NCBI RefSeq assembly: GCF_004151235.1
Contig: NZ_JUIV01000011.1
Location: forward strand, 1-64,000
Direction of reading: 5' to 3'
Source of the DNA: Flavobacterium anhuiense
Lineage (GTDB): Bacteria; Bacteroidota; Bacteroidia; Flavobacteriales; Flavobacteriaceae
DNA: 64,000 bases
The stretch's first letter is position 1; every line of letters starts with the position of its first letter. Shown here piece by piece: positions 38,075-47,174 of the stretch. A program made the position numbers and the translations under genes. The notes below the pieces were generated by a model. It was not told where the DNA came from, did not search any database, and was given only the letters and a program-made list of their open reading frames with translations.

Positions 38075-40129
38075 ATGAAAAAACAATTTGCTAAACCTGT
38101 GTTTGGTGTTATATCTGCAATGTTTTCGATAACTGCAGCACAAGCTCAAGCACCAAAAGAACCAGGTATCAATGTTTCGTATATGGATACGAAAATCAGC
38201 CCAAGTCAAGATTTTTTTAAATATGTAAACGGAGCTTGGCTTGAAAAAACAGAAATTCCAAGCGATCGTACCACTTGGGGAAGTTTTAACGAACTGATTA
38301 AAAGAACAGATAAGGATGTGATGGAGGTTTTAAAAGAAGCTTCAAAAAATCCAAAGTACAAGTCGAATACAGATCAGGGAAAAGCGGTTAATTTATTCAA
38401 CACTTATTTAGATTCTATCGGAAGAAATAAAAAAGGAATCGAACCTTTAAAACCATATCTGAAAAAAATCGATGCAATTAAAAACATTGCTGATGTTCAG
38501 AAGTATTTGGTTGAAATGGAAAAAGAAAGCAATGCTGGATTTTTCGGAATTTATATCGGAGCTGATGATAAAGACAGTTCTAAAAACTCTGTAAATTTAG
38601 GGCCAAGCCAATTAGGACTTCCTGATAAAGATTATTACACTTCTGATGACAAAGATTCTAAAGAAAAACGTGCGAAATATGAATCGCATGTTGCAAGAAT
38701 GCTTCAGTTTATTGGAGAGTCTCCAGAAAAAGCAAAACAAAGTGCTGTTGAGGTTTTGGCACTTGAAACAGAATTGTCAAAGCCAAGATTAAATAGAGTT
38801 GAAAGAAGAGACAGCCGTTTGCAATACAACCCAATGACAATTGCTGAACTTCAAAAATTAACTCCAGCCATTAAATGGAACGAATATTTTGCTGGTTTAG
38901 GAATTGCTAAGTTAGAGACTGTAATTGTAAACGAGCCTAAATATATGACGGCTTTAGAAACCGTTTTCAAAGAAAATAAAGTAGCACAATGGAAAGAATA
39001 CCTAAAATGGGATTTGATTAACGGTGCTGCTGGCAAGCTTACAACAGAAATTGACAATGCTAATTTCGATTTTTACAGCAAAACATTAAGAGGAGCAATA
39101 AAACAGCTTCCGGCTGAAGAAAGAGCGCTTAATGTCGTGAACGGAAATGTTGGTGAAGCTCTTGGAAAGCTTTATGTAGAAAAAGTTTTTCCTGCTGAAG
39201 CTAAAACCAAAGCGATTGATATGATTCACAATGTTATTACGGCTTATCAAAATCGTATTAACAATTTAAGCTGGATGTCTAAAGATACTAAAGCAAAAGC
39301 AATCGAAAAGCTGAACAAAATAACGATTAAAGTTGGATATCCTGATAAATGGAAAGATTACTCGGCTTTAGAAATTAAAAGTGTTGCAGAAGGAGGAAGC
39401 TATTTTGAGAATTCTAAAAACTTAGCGTTATGGAGATTTAAGAAAAGTGTAGACAAACTGTCTAAACCAGTTGATAAAACAGAATGGCATATGTCTCCGC
39501 AAACAGTAAATGCTTATTATAACCCATCTTATAACGAAATTGTATTTCCAGCGGCAATCTTACAGCCGCCTTTCTACAATTACCAAGCTGATGAAGCGGT
39601 TAATTATGGTGGAATTGGAGCAGTAATCGGACACGAGATTTCTCACGGATTTGATGATTCTGGAGCGCGTTACAATGCTGAAGGAAATTTAGTTGACTGG
39701 TGGACAGAAGATGATTTGAAACAGTTTACAGCTTTAGGAAATGATTTAGCAAATCAATATAGTGCTCTTGAGCCATTGCCAGGTATTCATGTTGATGGTC
39801 ATTTTACGTTAGGTGAAAATATTGGAGATTTAGGAGGAATCAATGCGGCTTATGATGGTTTGCAATTGTATTTAAAGCAACACGGAAACCCAGGTTTAAT
39901 TGACGGATTTACTCCTGAACAAAGATTCTTTATTTCTTGGGCTACGGTTTGGAGAACAAAAACAAGAGATGAAGCAATCAAAAATCAAGTAAAAACAGAT
40001 CCGCACTCTCCGGGAATGTATAGAGCGTATGTGCCAATTCAGAATGTGGATGCTTTCTATAAGGCTTTCGATATCAAGAAAGGTGATAAAATGTATGTTG
40101 AACCAGAAAAACGAGTTAAAATCTGGTAA
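38075..40129 (+). CDS. pepO: M13-family (neprilysin-like) zinc metallopeptidase
   Basis: This 684-residue protein has a signal peptide (residues 1-25, ending AQAQ). It starts the M13 domain with DFFKYVNGAWLEKTEIPSD and contains the zinc site HEISH (H520, E521, H524) in VIGHEISHGFDDSG, and the third ligand E581 in GENIGDLGG. The conserved end VWRTKTRDEAIKNQ with the C-terminal tryptophan is present. It degrades peptides outside the cytoplasm. The length is normal for the family. It is a single gene followed by a strong terminator. Confidence 0.96.
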   Translation: MKKQFAKPVFGVISAMFSITAAQAQAPKEPGINVSYMDTKISPSQDFFKYVNGAWLEKTEIPSDRTTWGSFNELIKRTDKDVMEVLKEASKNPKYKSNTDQGKAVNLFNTYLDSIGRNKKGIEPLKPYLKKIDAIKNIADVQKYLVEMEKESNAGFFGIYIGADDKDSSKNSVNLGPSQLGLPDKDYYTSDDKDSKEKRAKYESHVARMLQFIGESPEKAKQSAVEVLALETELSKPRLNRVERRDSRLQYNPMTIAELQKLTPAIKWNEYFAGLGIAKLETVIVNEPKYMTALETVFKENKVAQWKEYLKWDLINGAAGKLTTEIDNANFDFYSKTLRGAIKQLPAEERALNVVNGNVGEALGKLYVEKVFPAEAKTKAIDMIHNVITAYQNRINNLSWMSKDTKAKAIEKLNKITIKVGYPDKWKDYSALEIKSVAEGGSYFENSKNLALWRFKKSVDKLSKPVDKTEWHMSPQTVNAYYNPSYNEIVFPAAILQPPFYNYQADEAVNYGGIGAVIGHEISHGFDDSGARYNAEGNLVDWWTEDDLKQFTALGNDLANQYSALEPLPGIHVDGHFTLGENIGDLGGINAAYDGLQLYLKQHGNPGLIDGFTPEQRFFISWATVWRTKTRDEAIKNQVKTDPHSPGMYRAYVPIQNVDAFYKAFDIKKGDKMYVEPEKRVKIW

Positions 40130-40148
40130 TATATTTTAATGATAAAAG

Positions 40149-40182
40149 AGGGGCGGTTCCGACTTTCGGAACCGCCCCTTTT
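40149..40182 (+). terminator. Strong terminator after pepO
   Basis: A perfect 14-bp stem (AGGGGCGGTTCCGA against TCGGAACCGCCCCT) with a 3-base loop and TTTT. It begins 19 bases after the pepO stop. Confidence 0.9.
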
Positions 40183-40207
40183 GCGTTATTATTTTGAGAA
40201 AATCACA

Positions 40208-40387
40208 GATGTTCCGTAGGAACATTTCATCGGTAGAAAAAAAAATATTGACCACCGATTATTTACGTTCCGTAGGAACGTTTGATTTTGACATAAATTC
40301 TAACCATTCAGCATATCAGACGTTCCTACGGGACGTAAATGCTTACAACATCATTTTTCTACCTATGAAATGTTCCTACGGAACATC
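40208..40387. repeat. 180-bp paired-hairpin palindromic element (TTCCGTAGGAA family)
   Basis: Four small palindromes are arranged as a large inverted repeat. The outer arms, GATGTTCCGTAGGAACATTT with CATCGGTAGAAAAA, and their complement ending at 40387, match at all but a base or two. The inner arms carry ATTTACGTTCCGTAGGAACG at about 40261-40280 and its near complement at 40321-40340. The two cores of each half lie 56 bases apart. It fills the gap between the pepO terminator and the cytochrome gene. A half copy lies at 44623-44700. Confidence 0.8.
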
Positions 40388-40393
40388 TTGTAA

Positions 40394-40792
40394 TTACTTT
40401 AAATTACTGTAGATGTATGCTTCAATTGCTTTTAATTCTTCATCAGACATGGCCTTTGTTATGGCAAAATTGGTTTTCATAACCTCAAACTGACTTGGAT
40501 CCACAATTGGTTCTGCATTTCCTTTCAGGAAAGTAACAATATCGCCTTTTTGATCTTTATAGATTTTGGCAATTTCCTTAATGCTCGGTCCAACTATTTT
40601 TTGATCTGGCTGATGACAAGCAAAACAATTTCCAGCTCCTTCAAAAAGCTGTTTTCCTAGTTCTTCTGGACTTTTGGCTTTCGCCGATTCTCCTTCAGAA
40701 ACAGATTCGGTTGTTGCGTTTGTTGGCTCAGAAGTTTCTTTTTTACAAGATGTGAAAGCTAAAACAGCAGATAAAAATAAAATCTTTTTCAT
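40394..40792 (-). CDS. Lipid-anchored c-type cytochrome
   Basis: This 132-residue protein has a lipobox (FTSC, cysteine 16), an acidic/Thr-Ser linker and one cytochrome c domain with the heme motif CFACH (C56, C59, H60). A methionine such as M105 or M115 is the likely sixth ligand. It should be an electron carrier bound to the outer face of the membrane. It starts one base after hemB ends, so the two form an operon linking heme production and a heme protein. Confidence 0.9.
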   Translation of the reverse strand: MKKILFLSAVLAFTSCKKETSEPTNATTESVSEGESAKAKSPEELGKQLFEGAGNCFACHQPDQKIVGPSIKEIAKIYKDQKGDIVTFLKGNAEPIVDPSQFEVMKTNFAITKAMSDEELKAIEAYIYSNLK

Positions 40793-40793
40793 C

Positions 40794-41789
40794 TTATTTC
40801 TTTAAAAGTATTGCTGCTTCTTTTGCAAAGTATGTCGAAATAAGATTAGCCCCCGAACGTTTGATGCACATTAATTGTTCCATCATAATTTTGTCGTGAT
40901 CTAGCCAGCCTCTTTCAGATGCCGCTTTAATCATAGCATATTCTCCAGAAACCTGATAAACGGTTACAGGAACATGAACGGTATTTTTTATTTCGCGAAC
41001 AATATCCAAATAAGCAATTCCTGGTTTTACCATAACCATATCTGCGCCTTCTTCTACATCAGATAAAGCTTCTTTGATTGCTTCGATGCGGTTAGCATAA
41101 TCCATTTGGTATGTTTTTTTGTCTTTTGGAACCACAACATCAGCTTCTTTTGGAGCAGAATCTAAAGCATCTCTAAAAGGACCGTAAAAAGCCGAAGCAT
41201 ATTTAGCAGAATAACTCATGATTCCAACATTCTGAAATCCGGCAGCATCCAAACCTTCGCGAAGGCGTAAAACACGTCCGTCCATCATATCGCTTGGTGC
41301 AACAAAATCGGCACCTGCTTCTGCGTGTGAAACAGCCATTTTTACTAAAGCATCAACTGTGCTGTCGTTTTCTACATCGCCATTTGTTATAATTCCGTCA
41401 TGACCGTAAATTGAATATGGATCTAAAGCCACATCTGGCATAACAATCATTTCTGGACAAGCCGCTTTTATGGCACGAATAGCCTGTTGCATTAATCCGT
41501 TCGTATTCCAAGCTTCTTTACCTGTATTGTCTTTTAGGTCTTCGCTAACTTTTACATAAATATTTACGGCACGAATTCCTAAATCAAAAAGTTCTTTTAC
41601 TTCTTCAACTGTTAAATCTATAGATCTTCTGAAAATTCCAGGCATTGACGGAATTTCGACTTTTACATTTTCTCCTTCAGCAATAAACATTGGAAACATA
41701 AAATCCGATGGACTTAAACTGGTTTCACGTACTAAAGAACGAATCGATTCATTTACTCTTAATCTTCTGCCTCTTTGTAATGGGAACAT
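40794..41789 (-). CDS. hemB: Porphobilinogen synthase (delta-aminolevulinate dehydratase)
   Basis: This 331-residue protein condenses two 5-aminolevulinate molecules into porphobilinogen. Active-site lysines are K196 (SYSAKYASAFYGPFRDA) and K255 (MVKPGIAYLDI). The region that in zinc enzymes holds three cysteines reads DVALDPYSIYGHDGI here, so this is the magnesium-dependent, cysteine-free type. It is separated from the main heme cluster by about 6 kb and is followed by a cytochrome c gene. Confidence 0.97.
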   Translation of the reverse strand: MFPLQRGRRLRVNESIRSLVRETSLSPSDFMFPMFIAEGENVKVEIPSMPGIFRRSIDLTVEEVKELFDLGIRAVNIYVKVSEDLKDNTGKEAWNTNGLMQQAIRAIKAACPEMIVMPDVALDPYSIYGHDGIITNGDVENDSTVDALVKMAVSHAEAGADFVAPSDMMDGRVLRLREGLDAAGFQNVGIMSYSAKYASAFYGPFRDALDSAPKEADVVVPKDKKTYQMDYANRIEAIKEALSDVEEGADMVMVKPGIAYLDIVREIKNTVHVPVTVYQVSGEYAMIKAASERGWLDHDKIMMEQLMCIKRSGANLISTYFAKEAAILLKK

Positions 41790-42052
41790 ATAAATTTAGA
41801 TTTTAGATTTTAGATTTCAGATTTTTAAGCTGAATTGGAAACAGATTGATAAACCCTTATTCTAAAATTGAAGTTGTTTTTTATTTTTTTGAAGTTTGTC
41901 TCACTTTTTAATGAGTGGCGCAAAGTTAAAGAAAAAGGAACAGAATAAGGCGTTTAGCATGTTGTAGAATCCGTTAATATTATCTAAAAATTTAGATTTT
42001 ATTGTTTGGACTAAAGCATGGTTTTTCAGAATATTCCATCTAAATTTGTAAA
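41790..42052. other. Intergenic spacer with TTTAGATTTTAGA word repeats
   Basis: The spacer upstream of hemB starts with three TTTAGATT-like words (41792-41822). A TCTAAAAATTTAGA palindrome lies near 41983-41996. No clear promoter consensus is seen. Confidence 0.4.
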
Positions 42053-42685
42053 ATGAAGAAAATTCTCGCTTTATTTTGCTGTTTACTCTTAACAAGCTGT
42101 TTTGAGATTACAGAAAGAATCAAACATCACGACGATCAAAGTGGCGAATATACGCTGATGATCGACTTTTCTAAATCTTGGTTTAAAACTAAATCTGCCA
42201 TTTGGCTAGAAGAAGTCGATGGCGTAAAAATTCCGAATGAACAAGAAATTACGCAGAAACTGGAAGATTTTAAATCGAAAGCTTTAAAAATTGATGGAAT
42301 CTCAAATGTAACAACCAAAACAGATTTTCAGAATTACGTTTTCATTATCAAGCTCAATTATGCGAACCTAAAAGCATTAAACGCGGTTGTAAATACGATA
42401 AACAATCAGCGTGATCAGATTCACTTTAGCGGAAGCGGCAAAACTTTTGAAAGAATTGCTTCTTATCCCATTCCAGAAAAAGTGGTAAATGACCCAAAGA
42501 AAAAGAAAGATCTGGAGGAAGCGAGCATTATTTCTATCTATACTTTCGATAAAGATATTCTGGCTGTAGACAATGCAAATAGCAAAATTTCAAAAAATAA
42601 AAAAACGGTTTTTTTAAAGCAAAGTATGTACAGCGTATTTAAGAAATCGACCTTAATGAATAATACCATCCAATTAACGCCTTGA
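42053..42685 (+). CDS. Putative lipoprotein, unknown function
   Basis: This 210-residue protein has a lipoprotein signal (MKKILALFCCLLLTSC; cysteine 16). The rest is a charged soluble domain with alternating strands, with no motif I recognise. Lipid anchoring in the periplasm is inferred from the lipobox. It ends 4 bases before the next gene on the same strand, so the two are almost certainly co-transcribed and may act together. Confidence 0.8.
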   Translation: MKKILALFCCLLLTSCFEITERIKHHDDQSGEYTLMIDFSKSWFKTKSAIWLEEVDGVKIPNEQEITQKLEDFKSKALKIDGISNVTTKTDFQNYVFIIKLNYANLKALNAVVNTINNQRDQIHFSGSGKTFERIASYPIPEKVVNDPKKKKDLEEASIISIYTFDKDILAVDNANSKISKNKKTVFLKQSMYSVFKKSTLMNNTIQLTP

Positions 42686-42689
42686 TTTT

Positions 42690-44567
42690 ATGAAGCATTT
42701 TTACACCCTAATTTTTCTATTTGCCACGTATTTTACTTTTGGACAAACGAGTCCAGACAAATACGACTATTTTGTACAGTTTAACGGAAATCAGCTTTCT
42801 AAAAAAGTGAGCATAAACGAAGTATTGAATCATCCGATATTGACTAAATACATTAGCAAAAAACCTGATTTTGATCTTCGCCAATATACTTCGATCATTC
42901 AATTAGACCAAAAGATTACGATTCATGGGAATTTCTTAGATAGTGTTCCGTTTTATCAGGTTACCATTCCGATAAAAAACAAAGAAGCAGTAAGACAATA
43001 TCTGATTGAAAAACAAGGAGCAAATGATAAGAATGGCACAATTGAAGAATTCGGTAAATATGCAGTTTTTACACCAAGTGGCATTAAAAGATCATTTGTA
43101 TGGAATGACAATTATTTGGTCGTATTCGAATTAACAAAAAGACTTCCGAATAAATTTTATGCTTCTCCAGATGGACCGCCTGTTTTAAATGATTCGATAG
43201 GGATTTCAGAGGCATATGAAGAAACGGTAATTGTAGATACACCGAAAGTATACGGAGTAGAAGAAGCACCAAATCCGCCAAAAATAGCAGAGCCTTCTGT
43301 GATGAGTGATGAACCAATGGTAGCCGATGTACCAGCCGGATCAGCAGAAACGGTCGAACAAGATTATTTGTATGATGGAAATCCGTATGAAGAATATACG
43401 GCAGAACAAGCAGATTTTGATAAAAAACTAGCCGAGCAGCAAAGAGAAATTATAAAAGGCTTATTTGAAAATGGTTTTACTGCGCCAAGTTTTTCAAAAA
43501 TAAATGCTTCGGCAGATATTTCGACTTGGGTAAATTACAGCGGATTGATGTCGAGTTTTTATTCGTTGTATAATTATCCATTGTCACTATTTGGAGGTTA
43601 TGATAAATACCTGCCAATGCAGAAGAACTTTGGAAATTTTATAAAAGGTATCAACTTGGATTTTTATTTTGATAATGATAATGCCCGAATTGAAGAAGTA
43701 GTTGAATATGCTGCAGATATTGCAGCTGTTGTAAGCAAAATTAGCGATAGAAAAATCAACAAAAACATCTTTAATTATTTTCCAGCAGAAAAACCTTTAG
43801 GTTACATTTCATATCATGCCAATACAAAAGCGGCACTTGAGAACTTTCCTTCATTAATGACCGAATTATTCCAGAATCCGAAATTTGCAAAAGAAGATAT
43901 TACACTCATCACAGATCTGATTTCTACAATTGTTGATGAAGAAGCAACAGCAAAGCTTTTTGATGGCGATTTAAGCGCTTTTTTATACGATACGAAAGAA
44001 GTTGAGGTAATGACTAAAAAGTATGATTATGATGAGAATTATGAAGAAAAAATAACGGAGGAAAAAGTGAAAAAGGATATTCCGTTGTTTTCTGTGATTT
44101 TTACTTCTACGCATCCAACTTTTGGAGATAAATTATTGCAATTGGGTGTTCGCAAAAAAGTGCTGATTCCAAATGGAAATTCGTACACTGTAGTTGGCAC
44201 TCAAGAATATGGCGATATTTTTATCATGAAAGAAAAAGATGTAGTAGTTGTTGCCAATACAAGAGATTATTTTGGTTCAGGAAAAGGGGCTTTTGCAAAA
44301 GACACAAAGAAAGATTTGAGTAAAAATTATATTTCTGGAAAATTGGATATTGCGCAAACGGTGAAAACATTCGGCAAAAAAGCAAAAGATTCTGAATTGG
44401 ATCGAATGACTAAAATTTCATCTCAATTTTCGGATGTATCGATAGAATCTCCCAAAAAACTAATTGACAATAAATTGAAATTCGTTTTTAAACTAAACTC
44501 TTTTAAGTCTGATAAAAACATCATTTTGCAGACATTAGATTTAGCAGATGAAATGACTTCTAAATAA
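42690..44567 (+). CDS. Secreted protein of 625 residues, unknown function
   Basis: The protein has a signal peptide (residues 1-19, ending FGQ) and no lipobox. It opens with DYFVQFNGNQLSKKVSINEV, has a low-complexity acidic, Pro-rich part at about 180-260, and a large alpha/beta C-terminal half (LGYISYHANTKAAL, IILQTLDLADEM at the end). I do not recognise the family. Together with the lipoprotein gene 4 bases upstream it forms a two-gene unit closed by a terminator. Both products would be outside the cytoplasm. Confidence 0.85.
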   Translation: MKHFYTLIFLFATYFTFGQTSPDKYDYFVQFNGNQLSKKVSINEVLNHPILTKYISKKPDFDLRQYTSIIQLDQKITIHGNFLDSVPFYQVTIPIKNKEAVRQYLIEKQGANDKNGTIEEFGKYAVFTPSGIKRSFVWNDNYLVVFELTKRLPNKFYASPDGPPVLNDSIGISEAYEETVIVDTPKVYGVEEAPNPPKIAEPSVMSDEPMVADVPAGSAETVEQDYLYDGNPYEEYTAEQADFDKKLAEQQREIIKGLFENGFTAPSFSKINASADISTWVNYSGLMSSFYSLYNYPLSLFGGYDKYLPMQKNFGNFIKGINLDFYFDNDNARIEEVVEYAADIAAVVSKISDRKINKNIFNYFPAEKPLGYISYHANTKAALENFPSLMTELFQNPKFAKEDITLITDLISTIVDEEATAKLFDGDLSAFLYDTKEVEVMTKKYDYDENYEEKITEEKVKKDIPLFSVIFTSTHPTFGDKLLQLGVRKKVLIPNGNSYTVVGTQEYGDIFIMKEKDVVVVANTRDYFGSGKGAFAKDTKKDLSKNYISGKLDIAQTVKTFGKKAKDSELDRMTKISSQFSDVSIESPKKLIDNKLKFVFKLNSFKSDKNIILQTLDLADEMTSK

Positions 44568-44570
44568 TTG

Positions 44571-44613
44571 AAAAAAAAAATCCCTGATGCAATATTGTTT
44601 CAGGGATTTTTTA
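44571..44613 (+). terminator. Terminator after the two-gene secreted unit
   Basis: AAAAAATCCCTGA pairs with TCAGGGATTTTTT around a 12-base loop. It starts right behind the stop codon. Confidence 0.85.
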
Positions 44614-44622
44614 TATAATAAT

Positions 44623-44700
44623 TCATTCCGTAGGAATGTTTCATCGGTAGAAAAAAAAATTGACGGTACCATTTATTTACGTTCCGTAGTAACGTTTGGT
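44623..44700. repeat. Half copy of the TTCCGTAGGAA paired-hairpin element
   Basis: Cores ATTCCGTAGGAAT (44625-44637) and GTTCCGTAGTAAC (44681-44693) lie 56 bases apart, joined by the shared TTTCATCGGTAGAAAAAAAA. This matches the left half of the element at 40208-40387. One base pair change in the first core (A/T) is compensated on both arms, so the hairpin is kept. Confidence 0.8.
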
Positions 44701-44712
44701 TATTTCAGTTTG

Positions 44713-45609
44713 CTAAGTAATGGAAGCTTGATAAATGCCTTTGATAGTTTCTTGTAATTCAGCATTAAAATCCTCATCTGACTGACCAGCAGTAAGTCCT
44801 TCAGATAATGCTCTTGAAAAACTGGCAATTAGTCCATGGTTTTGAGAAAGTTTTTGATTTGCTTCTTCGCGAGAATAGCCGCCAGAAAGCGCTACAACAC
44901 GAACCACATGCGGATCTGAAATAAGATCTTTGTAAAAATCGTTAACAGTCGGAATCGAAAGTTTCAGCATTACTTTTACATCTTTATCCAATAGATTCAG
45001 CTGTTTTTGAATTTCTTCTTTCAGAATCTGCTCCGATTTTTCTTTATCAGGACTGTAAATGTCAACTTCAGGTTCTATAATTGGAATTAAACCTTTGTTG
45101 AAAATTTGTTTTCCTACTTCAAATTGCTGTGCAACAATATCTCGGATTCCCTCAGGATTGGCTTCTTTAATGACAGAACGCATTTTCGTTCCAAAAATGT
45201 TTCGTTCTACAGCGCGATCCAGTAATTCGTCTAAACCAGAAATGGGTTTCATTAATTGTACGCCATTTGCAAGATCTGCAAGCCCTTTATCTACTTTCAA
45301 AAAAGGAATAATATGTTTTTTCTCCCATAAATAATCGGCTGTCCATTGTCCATCGATTTTACGATCCATTGTATTTTCAAACAAAATAGCACCGAGAATA
45401 TATTGGCTGTCAAAAGCTGGACTTTTAATAATTCTAGTTCTCATTTCGTGTACAAGAGTGTACATTTCTTCGTCATTTGTATATTGATTTTCTTCAACGC
45501 CATATTGCGATAATGCTTTTGGCGTGCTGCCACCGCTTTGGTCAAGTGCTGCAATAAATCCTTTTCCAGAATGCATGAGATTTAATTGTTCCTGGTTCAC
45601 ATTTGCCAT
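44713..45609 (-). CDS. fda: Fructose-bisphosphate aldolase, class I
   Basis: This 298-residue protein matches the bacterial class I aldolase family (Fda). It shows [13 protein letters not shown] near the start, [13 protein letters not shown] at 75-87, [12 protein letters not shown] at about 175-186 and the probable Schiff-base lysine K216 in VMLKLSIPT. It splits fructose 1,6-bisphosphate without a metal. The gene is 80 bases downstream of the beta-barrel gene on the same strand and has no other linked glycolytic gene. Confidence 0.95.
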   Translation of the reverse strand: MANVNQEQLNLMHSGKGFIAALDQSGGSTPKALSQYGVEENQYTNDEEMYTLVHEMRTRIIKSPAFDSQYILGAILFENTMDRKIDGQWTADYLWEKKHIIPFLKVDKGLADLANGVQLMKPISGLDELLDRAVERNIFGTKMRSVIKEANPEGIRDIVAQQFEVGKQIFNKGLIPIIEPEVDIYSPDKEKSEQILKEEIQKQLNLLDKDVKVMLKLSIPTVNDFYKDLISDPHVVRVVALSGGYSREEANQKLSQNHGLIASFSRALSEGLTAGQSDEDFNAELQETIKGIYQASIT

Positions 45610-45689
45610 AATACTGAATTTTAGTTTTTTATAAATCCATGTAATTTAAGCAATTTTTGGAACTTATTGATTATGAGATTAAAGAATTC

Positions 45690-46625
45690 TCAAAGACCTA
45701 TCTTTTCATTAACCTTATCATAAACTTCCTTTACTTTTTTTGGAGGATCAAATCGGTAACCGAGAGAGAGCTTTACAGTAGCGATATTATCATTCAACCT
45801 TGGATCAACTTTTTCATCTTGCGCAAAACTAACTGTATTAAGACTGGCAAAACCAAAGAAACGATCATTATTATAGGCCAGTTTTAAATTGAAATCGGCT
45901 TGATACAATGCTGAACTATCTCCGTCAATATCATTGATTCCAGCACCCAAAGCAAGTCCTGCGCCAATTAAAACTCGATTGCTAATTACAAAATTGTAAA
46001 AATAGGCGGGAGCCAAAGTAAAAACATAAATATCTCCAGGAGATGAATCTGGAGTGTTTAAATCGATATTGGTGTAATAGAAAGAGAATGACGGAATAAA
46101 ACTTCCAGAGCTTTTGGTTTGCCATTCGTTTTGGCTTACCAATGTTTTAAAAGAGAATTTATCATTGAAAACATAAGAAGTCGATCCGCCAATTTTTGTG
46201 GTACGCATATTAGGCAACTGAGCCGTAATGTTATCATCGCTAATATAAAATCCTTTTTGGTTGATAAAAGTAAACGACTGCATCCATTTTTTTAAATAAA
46301 AACGGGTATTGAAATTAAAGTGCTTAGAATGAGAATCGCCTTTATTCTGACTTAGGAATTTGGGAGCAAAACCAAAACCAACGTCAATAATTTTATAGTT
46401 TAGGTTAAAACCAATCTGTTCTCTACGATTCGGAATTAGATTCACATACATTTTTGAATCCTGACCTGTAGCAATTTGAAAACTATTTGAAGTGTCTAGA
46501 TAATAAACGCTGGCAGTAATTTTATCATTGTATGATTTAAAATAATGATTTTGCAGGGAATCGTTTTGGGCGAAACACCCAAAAATGCTGATAAAGAATG
46601 TGGCATAAATCAGTTTCAAGATCAT
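45690..46625 (-). CDS. DUF4421-like outer-membrane beta-barrel protein
   Basis: From ATG 46625 the protein has 311 residues: a signal peptide (MILKLIYATFFISIFGCFAQ) and a series of amphipathic strands ending in LSLGYRF. KMYVNLIPNRREQIGFNLNY and VGFGFAPKFLS are features I associate with DUF4421. It is probably an outer-membrane barrel of unknown role. The frame is open further upstream to 46712, but that part runs through repeat sequence (46635-46707), so the later ATG is chosen. Confidence 0.75.
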   Translation of the reverse strand: MILKLIYATFFISIFGCFAQNDSLQNHYFKSYNDKITASVYYLDTSNSFQIATGQDSKMYVNLIPNRREQIGFNLNYKIIDVGFGFAPKFLSQNKGDSHSKHFNFNTRFYLKKWMQSFTFINQKGFYISDDNITAQLPNMRTTKIGGSTSYVFNDKFSFKTLVSQNEWQTKSSGSFIPSFSFYYTNIDLNTPDSSPGDIYVFTLAPAYFYNFVISNRVLIGAGLALGAGINDIDGDSSALYQADFNLKLAYNNDRFFGFASLNTVSFAQDEKVDPRLNDNIATVKLSLGYRFDPPKKVKEVYDKVNEKIGL

Positions 46626-46634
46626 GTGGTATTT

Positions 46635-46715
46635 AAAAATGCTTCGGAGAAGCAAAATATTTATAGCAATTATAATAATCGAATACGATTTGAAGCTCCA
46701 TAGGAGCGACATAAA
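46635..46715. repeat. Paired-hairpin (BIME-like) repeat unit beside the transposase
   Basis: Two short palindromes 54 bases apart: GCTTCGGAGAAGC (46641-46653) followed by AAAATATTTATAG, and GCTCCATAGGAGC (46695-46707) followed by GACAT. It touches the 3' end of the transposase gene. The same unit recurs at 47496-47575 and, inverted, at 47261-47333. Confidence 0.8.
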
Positions 46716-47174
46716 TTAAACATCATCAAACAGATATTCATTTTTAAAATCAATATTGAATAATTTTAGAAATGCGATATATTCTTCTTTGAACGTTTTG
46801 GTTTTATGGTGCTCTTCTTGGTTTTCAATATACTTTATTACAGGTGTTAATTGTGAATGACCATACGAAAAAGCACCAAAACCAGTCTGCCATTCGAATT
46901 TCCCGTTTATCCATTTTTGTTCATTTATGAATTTGGATGAACTTGATTTAATGTCTCGTACCAAATCCGATATTGAAACATTTGGTTTTATTCCAACTAA
47001 GATATGAATATGATCTGGCATTCCGTTTATTGCAATCAGTTTTTGTTTCTGATTGGTAATAATTCCTGTAATGTATTTATAAATTTCATTTTTCCAATTT
47101 TTGGAAATTAAGTTCTGCCTTCCTTTTACAGCAAAAACAATTTGAATATATAATTGAGAGTAAGTGTCTGCCAT
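46716..47174 (-). CDS. IS200-like / REP-associated tyrosine transposase
   Basis: This 152-residue protein is a Y1 (HUH) single-strand transposase. The metal-binding pair is H55 and H57 (GMPDHIHILVGI), and the catalytic tyrosine is Y115 in KYIENQEEHH. LYIQIVFAVKGRQ at the start is the family's first strand. There is no TnpB next to it and no classical IS end. Instead, paired palindromic repeats lie on both sides, so it is better described as a REP-associated transposase than a typical IS200 element. The gene appears intact. Confidence 0.9.
   Translation of the reverse strand: MADTYSQLYIQIVFAVKGRQNLISKNWKNEIYKYITGIITNQKQKLIAINGMPDHIHILVGIKPNVSISDLVRDIKSSSSKFINEQKWINGKFEWQTGFGAFSYGHSQLTPVIKYIENQEEHHKTKTFKEEYIAFLKLFNIDFKNEYLFDDV

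Noticed and set aside
40194..40412. 72-residue plus-strand frame after pepO
   Set aside because: It is made almost wholly of the palindromic repeat element at 40208-40387 and overlaps the end of the cytochrome gene.
46626..46712. N-terminal extension of the beta-barrel gene
   Set aside because: The extra residues are encoded by the GCTTCGGAGAAGC repeat unit, and a signal peptide begins properly at 46625.
46716..47174. Complete IS200/IS605 element with tnpB
   Set aside because: No TnpB gene or IS200 ends are visible; paired hairpins flank the gene instead.
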